From contig NZ_JAHTBL010000001.1 in assembly GCF_020177595.1 (NCBI RefSeq), positions 62,001 through 126,000 on the forward strand: a stretch of DNA of 64,000 nucleotides, given 5' to 3'. The position numbers and the translations under genes are program-made. Positions 35,316 through 44,268 of the stretch are shown in pieces; the stretch's first letter is position 1, and each line of letters begins with the position of its first letter. This DNA comes from Cognatishimia sp. MH4019 (GTDB lineage: Bacteria > Pseudomonadota > Alphaproteobacteria > Rhodobacterales > Rhodobacteraceae). The notes under the pieces are model-generated. The model saw nothing but the letters and a program-made list of their open reading frames with translations. It did not search any database and was not told where the DNA came from.

Positions 35316-36068
35316 ATGCCTAAATTCTCCGCCAATCTCGGCTTCCTCTGGACAGAACTGACCCTCCCCGACGCCATCCGCGCGGCCCATAAAGCCGGCT
35401 TTGACGCTGTTGAATGCCACTGGCCCTACGACACCGATCCCGCTGCGATTGATGCCGCATTGGAGCAGACAGGCTTGACGATGCTGGGCCTGAACACATC
35501 GCGCGGTCACGCAGGCGAAAACGGCCTCTCCGCACTGCCGCTGCGCGAAACCGATGCCCGCGCCGCAATTGATGAGGCCATCACCTATGCCCTCCGGATC
35601 GGCACACCGAACATCCACGTAATGGCCGGTTTCGCAAAAGGTCCGCAAGCCGAAGCGACCTTCAAAGCGAACTTGCAATATGCCTGCATGCAAGCCGCAC
35701 CCCACGGCATCACGATCCTGATCGAGCCGCTCAACCACCGTGACGCCCCCGGCTATTTCCTCAGCACCAGCAGTCACGCCAAGACCATCATCGAGGCCGT
35801 CGGTCAGCCCAACCTCAAGCTGATGTTCGACTGTTATCATCTGCAAATCATGGAAGGCGACATCACCCGCCGCCTCACCGATCTGATGCCGATCATTGGC
35901 CACATCCAGATCGCCTCGGTCCCCGACCGCGCCGAGCCTGACCATGGTGAGCTGGATCACCAGTACCTCTTCGCTCATCTTGACGCGCTGGGTTATGATC
36001 GTCCCATTGGTGCCGAATACAAGCCACGAGCCACAACTGATGCGGGCCTCACCTGGCTCCCCCGCTAA
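35316..36068 (+). CDS. otnI: 2-oxo-tetronate isomerase (hydroxypyruvate isomerase-like, OtnI)
   Basis: A 250-residue AP-endonuclease-2-type TIM barrel. Features include MPKFSANLGFLWTEL, HKAGFDAVECHWPYD, a glutamate strand ILIEPLNHRD, and LMFDCYHLQIMEGD followed by HIQIAS, which supply the metal-binding Glu/Asp/His. In the otn context it would interconvert 2- and 3-oxo-tetronate. The start at 35316 is chosen for its GGGAGGA site, 2 bases after the otnC stop. No tetronate dehydrogenase or regulator gene follows here. Confidence 0.9.
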   Translation: MPKFSANLGFLWTELTLPDAIRAAHKAGFDAVECHWPYDTDPAAIDAALEQTGLTMLGLNTSRGHAGENGLSALPLRETDARAAIDEAITYALRIGTPNIHVMAGFAKGPQAEATFKANLQYACMQAAPHGITILIEPLNHRDAPGYFLSTSSHAKTIIEAVGQPNLKLMFDCYHLQIMEGDITRRLTDLMPIIGHIQIASVPDRAEPDHGELDHQYLFAHLDALGYDRPIGAEYKPRATTDAGLTWLPR

Positions 36069-36069
36069 T

Positions 36070-36114
36070 CCTTCGCTTTTTCCAAATATCCCGGGGTCTG
36101 GGGCAGAGCCCCAG
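36070..36114. repeat. Dispersed 3'-end repeat copy 3, with hairpin
   Basis: On the minus strand this reads GGGATATTTGGAAAAAGCGAAG, close to copies near 29634 and 57895. It is joined to a perfect CTGGGGC-AGA-GCCCCAG hairpin just downstream of otnI. Such elements recur at 3' ends in this window and may end transcripts or protect mRNA ends. Confidence 0.55.
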
Positions 36115-36212
36115 CACGGCGACACACGCAGTGCGGCGCTAAGCCTTTGAAAAACCCGACAGCCGCTCTTGGTGATGTCTTTCAGACATACATCTGCCGA
36201 GCAGTACGCATT

Positions 36213-36246
36213 AAAAAAGCCCCCTCGTTTCCGAGGAGGCCTTTTT
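36213..36246 (-). terminator. Intrinsic terminator of tRNA-Gly (bidirectional form)
   Basis: A 9-bp stem GCCCCCTCG / CGAGGAGGC with one mismatch and a 4-base loop is flanked by six A on the left and five T on the right, so it can act in both directions. It directly follows the tRNA-Gly gene on the minus strand. Confidence 0.85.
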
Positions 36247-36249
36247 AAT

Positions 36250-36324
36250 TGGAGCGGGCGAGGCGATTCGAACGCCCGACCCTAACCTTGGCAAGGTTAT
36301 GCTCTACCCCTGAGCTACGCCCGC
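36250..36324 (-). tRNA. tRNA-Gly (GCC)
   Basis: The minus strand folds as a standard tRNA. The acceptor is GCGGGCG/CGCCCGC, the D-arm is GCTC...GAGC, the anticodon stem TAACC/GGTTA encloses TTGCCAA with anticodon GCC, and the T-arm is GGGCG-TTCGAAT-CGCCT. Discriminator T and an encoded CCA follow. Total length is 75 bases with CCA. Confidence 0.97.
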
Positions 36325-36397
36325 TTCCTTGGGTAGGGCGGATTTATAAACTGCAGCCCGTGCCTGCAAGGGAAAAATTCAGCGAAACGGAAAAAAG

Positions 36398-36784
36398 TCA
36401 CACCAAGGCATGCGCGATCAGGCCAATGGCGCTCAAAGCGATCATGCCCGTGGTCAGCAACACGCCAGCCACGCGCAAGTTCATCACAGGCGGGCTTGCA
36501 GAAAACCCATAAGCATGAGCAACGCGACCCAAAAGCAGCGTGATCCCCAAACCATGCACGACCCATCCGGGCGCGCCTTGGGCCTCTACCAAAGCCAGCA
36601 AGATCAGCCCGATCGGTGCATACTCCGCGCAATTGGCCTGCGCGCGTATGCGTTTCAGCAGGCTCTTGTCGCCCGCATCGCCGAGCCCGATCTGATTGCT
36701 CCGCCGATACCCGATCACGCGAAACGAAAGCACCAGGAAGACCAGCGCAATCAGTCCCGCATAAAGAGCCGTGATCCCCAACAT
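36398..36784 (-). CDS. MAPEG-family membrane protein
   Basis: A 128-residue membrane protein with four hydrophobic helices. The family pattern RVIGYRRSNQIGLGDAG (near residues 22-38), RAQANCAEYAPIGLI, and LGRVAHAYGF is visible. MAPEG proteins include glutathione-dependent enzymes, but bacterial members like this one lack a known reaction. Its start codon abuts the pyruvate carboxylase stop with no gap, so it is probably co-expressed. Confidence 0.9.
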   Translation of the reverse strand: MLGITALYAGLIALVFLVLSFRVIGYRRSNQIGLGDAGDKSLLKRIRAQANCAEYAPIGLILLALVEAQGAPGWVVHGLGITLLLGRVAHAYGFSASPPVMNLRVAGVLLTTGMIALSAIGLIAHALV

Positions 36785-39700
36785 TTACTCGAACTCCACC
36801 AGCAAGTCCTTGGCGTCGATCTGCCCACCGGCCTGCACATGCACCGCCTTCACGACCGCATCACGCTCGGCATGAATGCCCGTCTCCATCTTCATCGCTT
36901 CAATCGTCAGCAGCAGATCGCCTTCCTTGACCTCCATGCCAACCATCGCCGCGACAGAGGCCACAACCCCCGGCATCGGCGCGCCGATATGGTTCGGGTC
37001 ACCCTCAATCGCCTTGGGCCGCGCCGCCGTTGTCGCCTTGACCATCCGGTTCGGCACACGGATCACCCGCGGCTGACCGTTCAGCTCAAAGAAACACTTC
37101 ACATCACCGTCTTCATTGGTCTCGCCAATGGCTTGCAGGCGAATTTCCAGCGTCTTGCCGGGATCAATCTCGGCTGTGATCTCTTCGCCGGGCGTCATCC
37201 CGTAAAAGAACGTCAATGTTGGCAACGTCCGTACCGGTCCGTAGGTCCGATGGCGCCCCATGTAATCCAGAAACACCTTCGGATACATCAGATACCCGTT
37301 CAGATCCTCGTCATCGACAGGCTTGCCATCCAGCTCCTTTTGCACCTTGGCGCGGATCTTCTTCAAATCCACCGGCTCCAGATGCTTGCCCGGACGCTCC
37401 GTATCCGGCTTCTCGCCTTTCAGCACCTTCGACACGATCCCCTTCGGAAACCCGCCCGGAGGCTGGCCCAGATTACCGCGCATCATGTCCACGACGCTGT
37501 CGGGGAAGGCCACATCCGTCTTCGGGTCCTCCACCTGACCGCGTGTCAAACCCTGAGACACCATCATCAAAGCCATATCGCCCACGACCTTGGACGAAGG
37601 TGTCACCTTCACGATATCGCCGAACATCTGGTTCACATCCGCATAGGTCTGTGCGACCTCGTGCCAACGATCTTCCAACCCCAGACTACGGGCCTGAGCT
37701 TTCAAATTCGTAAACTGCCCACCGGGCATCTCGTGCAGATAAACTTCGGAGGAGGGGGCCTGCTGCCCCGTCTCAAACGCCGCATATTGTGCGCGCACGG
37801 CCTCCCAATAATCGCTGATCTGACGCACTGCGCCCGGATCAATCCCGGTATCGCGCTCTGTATGGCGCAGAGATTCCACAACCGTGCCCAGCGTCGCCTG
37901 GGACGTATTCCCCGACAGCGCATCCATCGCGCAATCCACCGCATCCACACCCGCTTCCGAGGCCGCAAGGATCGTCCCACACGCCACGCCAGCCGTGTCA
38001 TGGGTGTGGAAGTGGATCGGTAAACCGACCTCTTCTTTCAACGCCTTAACCAGAACCGAGGCCGTCGCCGGTTTCATCAAACCGGCCATGTCCTTGAGGC
38101 CCAGCACATGCGCGCCGGCCTTCTTCAACTCCTTGGCCATGCCGACATAGTATTTCAGGTCATACTTGGCCCGCGCGGGGTCCAGCATGTCGCCTGTGTA
38201 GCAAATCGTGCCTTCGCAGACCTTGCCCGCGTCAATCACCGCATCCATCGCAACGCGCATATTCTCGACCCAGTTCAGGCTGTCGAAGACGCGGAATACA
38301 TCGACACCGGTCTCGGCGGCCTGTTTGACGAAAAACTGCACGACGTTGTCCGGGTAGTTCGTATATCCAACCCCGTTCGAGGCGCGCAAAAGCATCTGCG
38401 TCATGACATTCGGCATCGCCGCACGGATATCACGCAGCCGTTGCCACGGGCATTCCTGCAAGAAACGATACGCCACATCAAACGTGGCACCACCCCAGCA
38501 TTCGACGCTGAAAAGCTGCGGGATATTCGCCGCATAGCTCGGTGCAACCCGGATCATATCAATCGACCGCATCCGCGTCGCCAGAAGCGACTGATGCCCG
38601 TCGCGCATCGTCGTATCCGTAATCAGCAACTGCTTCTGCGCGGCCATCCAGTCCGCGACGGCCTGCGGCCCCTCGGCCTCCAACAACGTGCGCGTGCCGG
38701 GGGCGGGGTTTTCCACATACGACACAGGCGGTTTCGGCGCTTTCGCCTCGGCCGATGGCATGGCCCGCCCTTCGGTCTCGGGATGCCCGTTCACCGAGAT
38801 ATCCGCGATATAGGTCAGGATTTTCGTCGCCCGGTCGCGCCGCTTCTTGAACTGGAACAGGTCCGGCGTCTCGTCGATGAATTTCGTGGTGTATTCATTG
38901 TTAAGGAAAGTCGGGTGCTTCAACAGGTTCTCGACAAAGGCGATATTGGTGCTGACCCCGCGAATACGGAACTCCCGCAAGGCCCGGTCCATCCGCGCAA
39001 TCGCGGCCTCTGGGGTTGGAGCCCAAGCCGTCACCTTCTCCAAAAGCGAGTCGTAATACCGCGTAATCACAGCGCCTGAATAAGCCGTGCCGCCATCCAG
39101 ACGAATGCCCATGCCGGTAGCACCCCGATACGCCGTGATCCGGCCATAATCGGGGATGAAGTTGTTCAGCGGGTCTTCGGTTGTGACCCGACACTGGATC
39201 GCATGCCCGTCCAGCTTCACATCATATTGCGAGGCCGTGCCGGTGGCATTCACCAGCGATTTGCCCTCGGCAATCAGGATCTGCGCGCGCACGATATCAA
39301 TGCCCGTGACTTCCTCGGTCACCGTATGCTCGACCTGCACACGTGGGTTCACCTCGATGAAGTAAAACTCGCCCGAGTTCATATCCATCAGGAACTCGAC
39401 CGTGCCCGCACACTCATAATTCACATGCTGGCAAATCTTCTTGCCCAGATTACAAATCTGCTCGCGCTGGGTGCCGCTCAGATACGGGGCAGGGGCGCGT
39501 TCCACGACTTTCTGGTTGCGCCGCTGGACCGAGCAATCGCGCTCGTAAAGATGGTAAATATTGCCCTCTTTATCGCCCAGAATCTGCACTTCCACGTGCC
39601 GGGCACGGGTGATCATCTTTTCCAGATAGCCCTCGCCATTGCCGAACGCGGCCTCGGCCTCGCGACGGCCCTCAAGGACCTTCTCTTCCAACTCGTCTTC

Positions 39701-40228
39701 GTTGAAAATCGGACGCATCCCGCGCCCACCGCCACCCCAGGACGCTTTCAGCATCAGCGGATAGCCGACCTCGGCGGCCTCTTTCTTGATGGCGTCCATG
39801 TCGTCGCCCAGAACTTCCGTGGCCGGGATCACTGGAACACCCGCCTCGATTGCCACGCGTCGTGCAGAGGCCTTATCGCCAAGCGCGCGCATCGTCTCGG
39901 CCTTCGGGCCGATAAACGCGATGCCATTCTCGACGCAGGCATCCACAAAATCGGGGTTCTCCGACAACAAGCCATAACCCGGATGGATCGCATCCGCCCC
40001 ACATTGCTTGGCCACACGGATGATCTCGTCGATGCTCAGATAGGCCGCGACCGGCCCCAGACCCTCGCCAATCCGGTAGGCCTCATCAGCCTTGAACCGG
40101 TGCAGGCTCAGCTTGTCTTCTTCGGCGTAGACGGCAACGGTGCGTTTCCCCAGTTCATTGGCAGCCCGCATGATGCGGATGGCGATCTCCCCACGGTTGG
40201 CGATGAGGATTTTCTTGAACTCGGGCAT
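36785..40228 (-). CDS. pyc: Pyruvate carboxylase
   Basis: ATP- and biotin-dependent formation of oxaloacetate from pyruvate, the main anaplerotic step when feeding on C3 compounds. The 1147-residue length equals the full alpha-4 form. Biotin carboxylase occupies about residues 1-455 ([41 protein letters not shown]). Carboxyltransferase follows at about 535-830 (TTMRDGHQSLLATRMR, FHTHDTAG, GLKDMAGLMKP). The PYC_OADA and biotinyl domains end the protein, with biotin lysine K1113 in EAMKMETG. All key motifs are present. It follows the 2-hydroxyacid oxidase gene, which could supply pyruvate if that enzyme uses lactate. Confidence 0.97.
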   Translation of the reverse strand: MPEFKKILIANRGEIAIRIMRAANELGKRTVAVYAEEDKLSLHRFKADEAYRIGEGLGPVAAYLSIDEIIRVAKQCGADAIHPGYGLLSENPDFVDACVENGIAFIGPKAETMRALGDKASARRVAIEAGVPVIPATEVLGDDMDAIKKEAAEVGYPLMLKASWGGGGRGMRPIFNEDELEEKVLEGRREAEAAFGNGEGYLEKMITRARHVEVQILGDKEGNIYHLYERDCSVQRRNQKVVERAPAPYLSGTQREQICNLGKKICQHVNYECAGTVEFLMDMNSGEFYFIEVNPRVQVEHTVTEEVTGIDIVRAQILIAEGKSLVNATGTASQYDVKLDGHAIQCRVTTEDPLNNFIPDYGRITAYRGATGMGIRLDGGTAYSGAVITRYYDSLLEKVTAWAPTPEAAIARMDRALREFRIRGVSTNIAFVENLLKHPTFLNNEYTTKFIDETPDLFQFKKRRDRATKILTYIADISVNGHPETEGRAMPSAEAKAPKPPVSYVENPAPGTRTLLEAEGPQAVADWMAAQKQLLITDTTMRDGHQSLLATRMRSIDMIRVAPSYAANIPQLFSVECWGGATFDVAYRFLQECPWQRLRDIRAAMPNVMTQMLLRASNGVGYTNYPDNVVQFFVKQAAETGVDVFRVFDSLNWVENMRVAMDAVIDAGKVCEGTICYTGDMLDPARAKYDLKYYVGMAKELKKAGAHVLGLKDMAGLMKPATASVLVKALKEEVGLPIHFHTHDTAGVACGTILAASEAGVDAVDCAMDALSGNTSQATLGTVVESLRHTERDTGIDPGAVRQISDYWEAVRAQYAAFETGQQAPSSEVYLHEMPGGQFTNLKAQARSLGLEDRWHEVAQTYADVNQMFGDIVKVTPSSKVVGDMALMMVSQGLTRGQVEDPKTDVAFPDSVVDMMRGNLGQPPGGFPKGIVSKVLKGEKPDTERPGKHLEPVDLKKIRAKVQKELDGKPVDDEDLNGYLMYPKVFLDYMGRHRTYGPVRTLPTLTFFYGMTPGEEITAEIDPGKTLEIRLQAIGETNEDGDVKCFFELNGQPRVIRVPNRMVKATTAARPKAIEGDPNHIGAPMPGVVASVAAMVGMEVKEGDLLLTIEAMKMETGIHAERDAVVKAVHVQAGGQIDAKDLLVEFE

Positions 40229-40324
40229 GGCAGGTTCCCTGACTTAAGTACGATTGCCGCACCGTCTATGACGTTTGGGCAGCCTGAGCAACGCGTAGAA
40301 GTGGGTAGACCCCGTGGTTTAGCG

Positions 40325-41458
40325 CTAAACCAGAGCTTGCCCGCGCAGATCAGCAAGGCGTTGCGCACCGATCTGCTGCATGTTCGCGATCAGGTCTTTC
40401 TCGAAAATCTCGGCCACATGGGCCAACCCTTTCGCCCCGAACGCCGCCAGTCCGTAATGCCAGGCCCGCCCCAGCATGACAAAATCCGCGCCCAAGGCCA
40501 GCGCCCGCATCACGTCCAGCCCGCCTTCGACCCCACTGTCGAAAATCACCGGCAGGTCAGTCGCCGCGCGCACCCCCGGCAAAGCTTCAATCGTCGCCGG
40601 AGCCGCATCAAACTGCCGCCCCGCATGGTTCGACACCCACACCGCATCAACGCCAACCCCCGCCATCTTTGCCGCATCCTCGGCCCGCAAAATACCTTTC
40701 ACAACCAAAGGCCCGTCCCACGCCTCCCGCAACGCCTGCAAATACGCCCAATCCGGAGAGGTCCGCAGCAGATACCCCGCATGCGCATTTGACGGCAGCA
40801 ACCCACCGGGCTTCATGTAACTGTCGATAAACCGCAGCCGCGGCATCCCGTGGCGCAGCGTCCCCACGCTCCACGCCGGGCACATTGCCGCCTGCGCAAT
40901 CATCTTGCCCCGCAGCACCGGAGGCTGCACCAGCCCGCCCCGCGTTTGCCGCTCCCTGCGCGACGGCCCCGGCACATCGACCGTTAGAATGAGCGTATGA
41001 AACCCCGCATCCTTGGCACGCCGCAGCATGTCATCGCGGATCTCCGGCTCCGCAGGTGGATAGAGCTGAAACCACCCCTGATCCCCCGCACATGGCCCCA
41101 CATATTCAGGCGTCTGGCTGGCCACCGTCGACATCCCATACGGCAAGCCCGCTTCCGCCGCATACCGCGCCAGCAACCGCTCCGCATCCGGCCAGATCAA
41201 ACCCGACATGCCGACGGGCGAAATCCCGATCGGCACGGCATAGTCGCGCCCCATCAGGCTGCATGACAAATCCGGAGCCACCGGCCCCTGCAACACAGCT
41301 GGTTCAAACAGCACCCGGTCCAATGCCGTGCGATTGCGCGCCAATGTCCGCTCATTGCCTGTGGCACTGTCCAGATATTCCCAGACAAAATGTGGAATAC
41401 GTCGCCGCGCGCGGGCTTTGACGTCAGACAGGGCAGGGTAGTGTGAGTGCAGATCCAT
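40325..41458 (-). CDS. FMN-dependent alpha-hydroxy-acid oxidase/dehydrogenase (LldD family)
   Basis: A 377-residue FMN barrel that oxidises a 2-hydroxy acid to a 2-oxo acid. The opening DLHSHYPALSDVKARARRRIPHFVWEYLDS matches the family outline over residues 2-31. The catalytic His-Gly-Gly-Arg loop is altered to SNHAGRQFD, and FMN phosphate loops lie in FDSGVEGGLDVMRALALGA (near residues 305-325). L-lactate is the commonest substrate, but the Gly-to-Ala change argues for caution. It lies upstream of pyc with a 96-base gap and is divergent from the helicase gene. Confidence 0.9.
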   Translation of the reverse strand: MDLHSHYPALSDVKARARRRIPHFVWEYLDSATGNERTLARNRTALDRVLFEPAVLQGPVAPDLSCSLMGRDYAVPIGISPVGMSGLIWPDAERLLARYAAEAGLPYGMSTVASQTPEYVGPCAGDQGWFQLYPPAEPEIRDDMLRRAKDAGFHTLILTVDVPGPSRRERQTRGGLVQPPVLRGKMIAQAAMCPAWSVGTLRHGMPRLRFIDSYMKPGGLLPSNAHAGYLLRTSPDWAYLQALREAWDGPLVVKGILRAEDAAKMAGVGVDAVWVSNHAGRQFDAAPATIEALPGVRAATDLPVIFDSGVEGGLDVMRALALGADFVMLGRAWHYGLAAFGAKGLAHVAEIFEKDLIANMQQIGAQRLADLRGQALV

Positions 41459-41544
41459 AGGCTTGAATTACCGCGCAATCGGCTGATCCCAAAGCGTTTT
41501 TACGCGGATAGCCTCCATCGACCTTACGGCGATTGCAGGCAATC

Positions 41545-41577
41545 CCCTATCGGTGGGCATTTGCTATGCAATTGCCC
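41545..41577. repeat. Intergenic hairpin repeat, copy B
   Basis: CCCTATCGGTG, then GGGCATTTGCTATGCAATTGCCC-like arms (GGGCA...TTGCCC), shares its start and its TTTGC/GCAA core with the copy at 25137. It lies in the 178-base gap between the divergent oxidase and helicase genes. Confidence 0.5.
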
Positions 41578-41636
41578 TGGAACAGACCGCGAACACCCTC
41601 TTTCCCTCGCACCCAAACCGCGCTACCTTCCCTTGC

Positions 41637-44177
41637 ATGAGCACTTTCGACGAAAACGACGCCTTCGAGGCCGCCGTCCCGCTATCCCAACGCGCCATGC
41701 AAGCGCGCGGCGCGCCCTATCTCGAAGACCTCAACCCCGCCCAACGCGAAGCGGTCGAGAAACTCGATGGCCCCGTCCTCATGCTCGCGGGCGCAGGCAC
41801 CGGCAAGACCAAAGCGCTCACCACCCGCATCGCGCATCTGCTGATGACCGGCACCGCGCGGCCCAACGAAATCCTCGCCGTGACCTTCACCAACAAGGCC
41901 GCGCGCGAGATGAAACTCCGCGTCGCCCGCACGCTCAATCAGGACATCGAAGGCATGCCCTGGCTCGGCACTTTCCACGCGATCTGTGTGAAACTGCTGC
42001 GCCGTCATGCGGAATTGATCCCCGTAGACGGGTCGGTCGTTTCGTATACTCAAAGCGGTGACGGTGACGGTGGCGGTGAGGCCGAGGTTGAGGAATTAAT
42101 TGACGATGAGCCATTGAGTGCACAGGAAGAGTTGGGCCCCCCGCTCAGAACTCCTACCTCAGAGACTGCGACGCCAAGCTATACTGTTGTTAGACGCGCG
42201 TCTCCGCATCTCAAATCCAACTTCACAATCCTCGATACTGACGACCAGATCAGGCTCCTGAAACAACTCCTTGCGGCCGCTAACATCGACGACAAACGCT
42301 GGCCCGCAAGGATGCTTGCGGGCATCATCGACGGCTGGAAAAACCGCGCCTGGACGCCCGAAAACGTCCCCGCCGCCGAAAGCAATGCGTTCGACGGCAA
42401 AGCTGTTGAGCTATACGCGCAGTATCAAGCGCGCTTGATCCAGCTAAACGCATGTGATTTCGGAGACCTGCTGCTCCACATGGTGACGATCTTCCAGCAA
42501 AATCAGGACGTTCTCGACCAATACCGCCGCTGGTTCCGCTACATCCTCGTGGACGAATACCAGGATACCAACGTCGCCCAATACCTCTGGCTGCGCCTGC
42601 TCGCTGATAGTCACAAGAACATCTGCTGCGTCGGTGATGATGACCAATCCATCTACGGATGGCGCGGGGCTGAGGTCGGCAACATCCTGCGGTTTGAAAA
42701 AGATTTCCCCGGCGCCCATGTCGTCCGCCTTGAGCAAAATTACCGCTCCACCCCTCACATCCTCGCCGCCGCCTCCGGCGTGATCGCCGCCAACAAGGGT
42801 CGCCTCGGCAAGACCCTCTGGACCGCCGAGGAACACGGCGAAAAGGTCCGCCTGATCGGTCATTGGGACGGGGATGAGGAAGCCCGCTGGGTCGGTGACG
42901 AGATTGAGGCGATGCAATCGGGTACCCGCGGCCTTGACCCCTACAACCTCGACCAAATCGCCATTCTCGTCCGCGCCTCCCACCAGATGCGCGCCTTTGA
43001 AGACCGCTTCCTGACCATCGGCCTGCCCTACCGCGTCATCGGCGGCCCGCGCTTTTACGAACGGATGGAGATCCGCGACGCGATGGCTTACTTCCGCCTC
43101 GCCGTTTCCCCCGCCGACGACCTTGCGTTCGAGCGGATCGTGAACACGCCCAAGCGGGGCCTCGGCGACAAAGCCCAGCAGAAAATCCAGATGATGGCGC
43201 GCTCCAACGGGGTGTCGCTGCACGAAGGCGCGCGCCTTCTGGTCGCCACGAAGGGCTTGGGCGGCAAGGGCGGCACCGAACTGGCCAAACTCGTCGACGG
43301 CATCGACCGCTGGGCCGCCATGGTCCGCGATGAAAAGCAAAGCCATATTGAAACCGCCGAGATCATCCTCGACGACAGCGGCTACACGGGCCATTGGCAA
43401 AACGACAAAACCCCCGAAGCGCCCGGACGCCTTGAAAACCTCAAGGAACTCGTCAAAGCGCTCGAAGGGTTCGAGAACCTGCAAGGCTTCCTCGAACATG
43501 TCAGCCTGATCATGGACAACGAATCCGACGCCGAAGAGCCAAAGGTCTCCATCATGACGCTCCATGCCGCCAAGGGTCTCGAATTTCCCGCTGTGTTCCT
43601 ACCCGGCTGGGAAGACGGCCTCTTCCCGTCCCAACGCTCCATGGATGAATCCGGCCTCAAGGGCTTGGAAGAAGAACGCCGCCTCGCCTATGTCGGCATC
43701 ACCCGCGCCGAAGAGGTTTGCACGATTTCCTTCGCCGCCAACCGCCGCGTTTATGGCCAATGGCAAAGCTCGATCCCCTCGCGTTTCATCGACGAATTGC
43801 CCGAAGAACACGTCGATGTCCTCACGCCCCCCGGCCTCTACGGTGGGGGCTACGGCGCAGCTGCCCCGGCCTCCGCCATGGACCAAGCCGTGTCTGAGGC
43901 CAACGTCTACAACTCCCCCGGCTGGCGCCGCTTGCAGCAACGCGCAGGTCAGCGCGGCATGTCTCAACCCGCTGAGTCCAAGAACATCGTTATCGACGCC
44001 ACCGCCGTCAGCGCCCACACCGCGGGCGACCGGGTGTTCCACACCAAATTCGGCTACGGCACGATCATGGGGCTCGAAGGCGACAAGCTGGATATCGAGT
44101 TCGACAAGGCGGGCAGCAAAAAGGTCGTCGCGAAGTTTGTCGTGGCCGCCGATATGGCCGATGATGTGCCGTTCTAG
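41637..44177 (+). CDS. UvrD/PcrA-type ATP-dependent DNA helicase with an in-frame insertion
   Basis: An 846-residue superfamily 1A 3'-5' helicase for repair and fork rescue. Motif I is AGAGTGKT (residues 51-58), motif Ia is TFTNKAAREM, motif II is VDEYQDTN, motif III is GDDDQSIYGWRGA, motif IV is LEQNYRS, motif V is TLHAAKGLEFPAVF and motif VI is ERRLAYVGITRAEE. The C-terminal tudor-like tail (GDRVFHTKFGYGTI) is present. Residues 129-191 (about 42021-42209) are an acidic, Gly/Asp/Glu- then Ser/Thr/Pro-rich segment where homologues have one or two residues; its base use is less GC-rich. The start at 41637 fits the family; the frame is open upstream to 41553. Confidence 0.93.
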   Translation: MSTFDENDAFEAAVPLSQRAMQARGAPYLEDLNPAQREAVEKLDGPVLMLAGAGTGKTKALTTRIAHLLMTGTARPNEILAVTFTNKAAREMKLRVARTLNQDIEGMPWLGTFHAICVKLLRRHAELIPVDGSVVSYTQSGDGDGGGEAEVEELIDDEPLSAQEELGPPLRTPTSETATPSYTVVRRASPHLKSNFTILDTDDQIRLLKQLLAAANIDDKRWPARMLAGIIDGWKNRAWTPENVPAAESNAFDGKAVELYAQYQARLIQLNACDFGDLLLHMVTIFQQNQDVLDQYRRWFRYILVDEYQDTNVAQYLWLRLLADSHKNICCVGDDDQSIYGWRGAEVGNILRFEKDFPGAHVVRLEQNYRSTPHILAAASGVIAANKGRLGKTLWTAEEHGEKVRLIGHWDGDEEARWVGDEIEAMQSGTRGLDPYNLDQIAILVRASHQMRAFEDRFLTIGLPYRVIGGPRFYERMEIRDAMAYFRLAVSPADDLAFERIVNTPKRGLGDKAQQKIQMMARSNGVSLHEGARLLVATKGLGGKGGTELAKLVDGIDRWAAMVRDEKQSHIETAEIILDDSGYTGHWQNDKTPEAPGRLENLKELVKALEGFENLQGFLEHVSLIMDNESDAEEPKVSIMTLHAAKGLEFPAVFLPGWEDGLFPSQRSMDESGLKGLEEERRLAYVGITRAEEVCTISFAANRRVYGQWQSSIPSRFIDELPEEHVDVLTPPGLYGGGYGAAAPASAMDQAVSEANVYNSPGWRRLQQRAGQRGMSQPAESKNIVIDATAVSAHTAGDRVFHTKFGYGTIMGLEGDKLDIEFDKAGSKKVVAKFVVAADMADDVPF
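42021..42209 (+). other. 63-codon low-complexity insertion within the helicase gene
   Basis: This in-frame 189-base segment separates the family block RRHAELI from LKSNFTILDTDDQ. It begins with Ser/Gly/Asp repeats (GDGDGGGEAE) and continues with acidic and then Pro/Thr-rich sequence. Codons such as TTA, AGA, ACT and GTT are rarer in the flanking gene. It has no splice-type motifs of an intein. It would form a flexible loop between helicase subdomains 1A and 1B. Confidence 0.7.
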
Positions 44178-44268
44178 GCGGCGGGCATCGCCAGGAAGTG
44201 TATGTACAGGTGCCATACCCAAGCCATACGCAAACCAGACCCGAACCATACAGCGTGTCGGGCTGGTT

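Noticed and set aside
36410-38023. A 537-codon open frame on the plus strand
   Set aside because: Antisense of pyc and MAPEG, with His/Arg-rich translation typical of shadows and no domain.
39203-40792. A 529-codon open frame on the plus strand
   Set aside because: It lies opposite the biotin carboxylase part of pyc and the hydroxyacid oxidase.
42021-42209. Intein in the helicase
   Set aside because: Only 63 residues long, with no Cys/Ser splice start and no His-Asn end motif.
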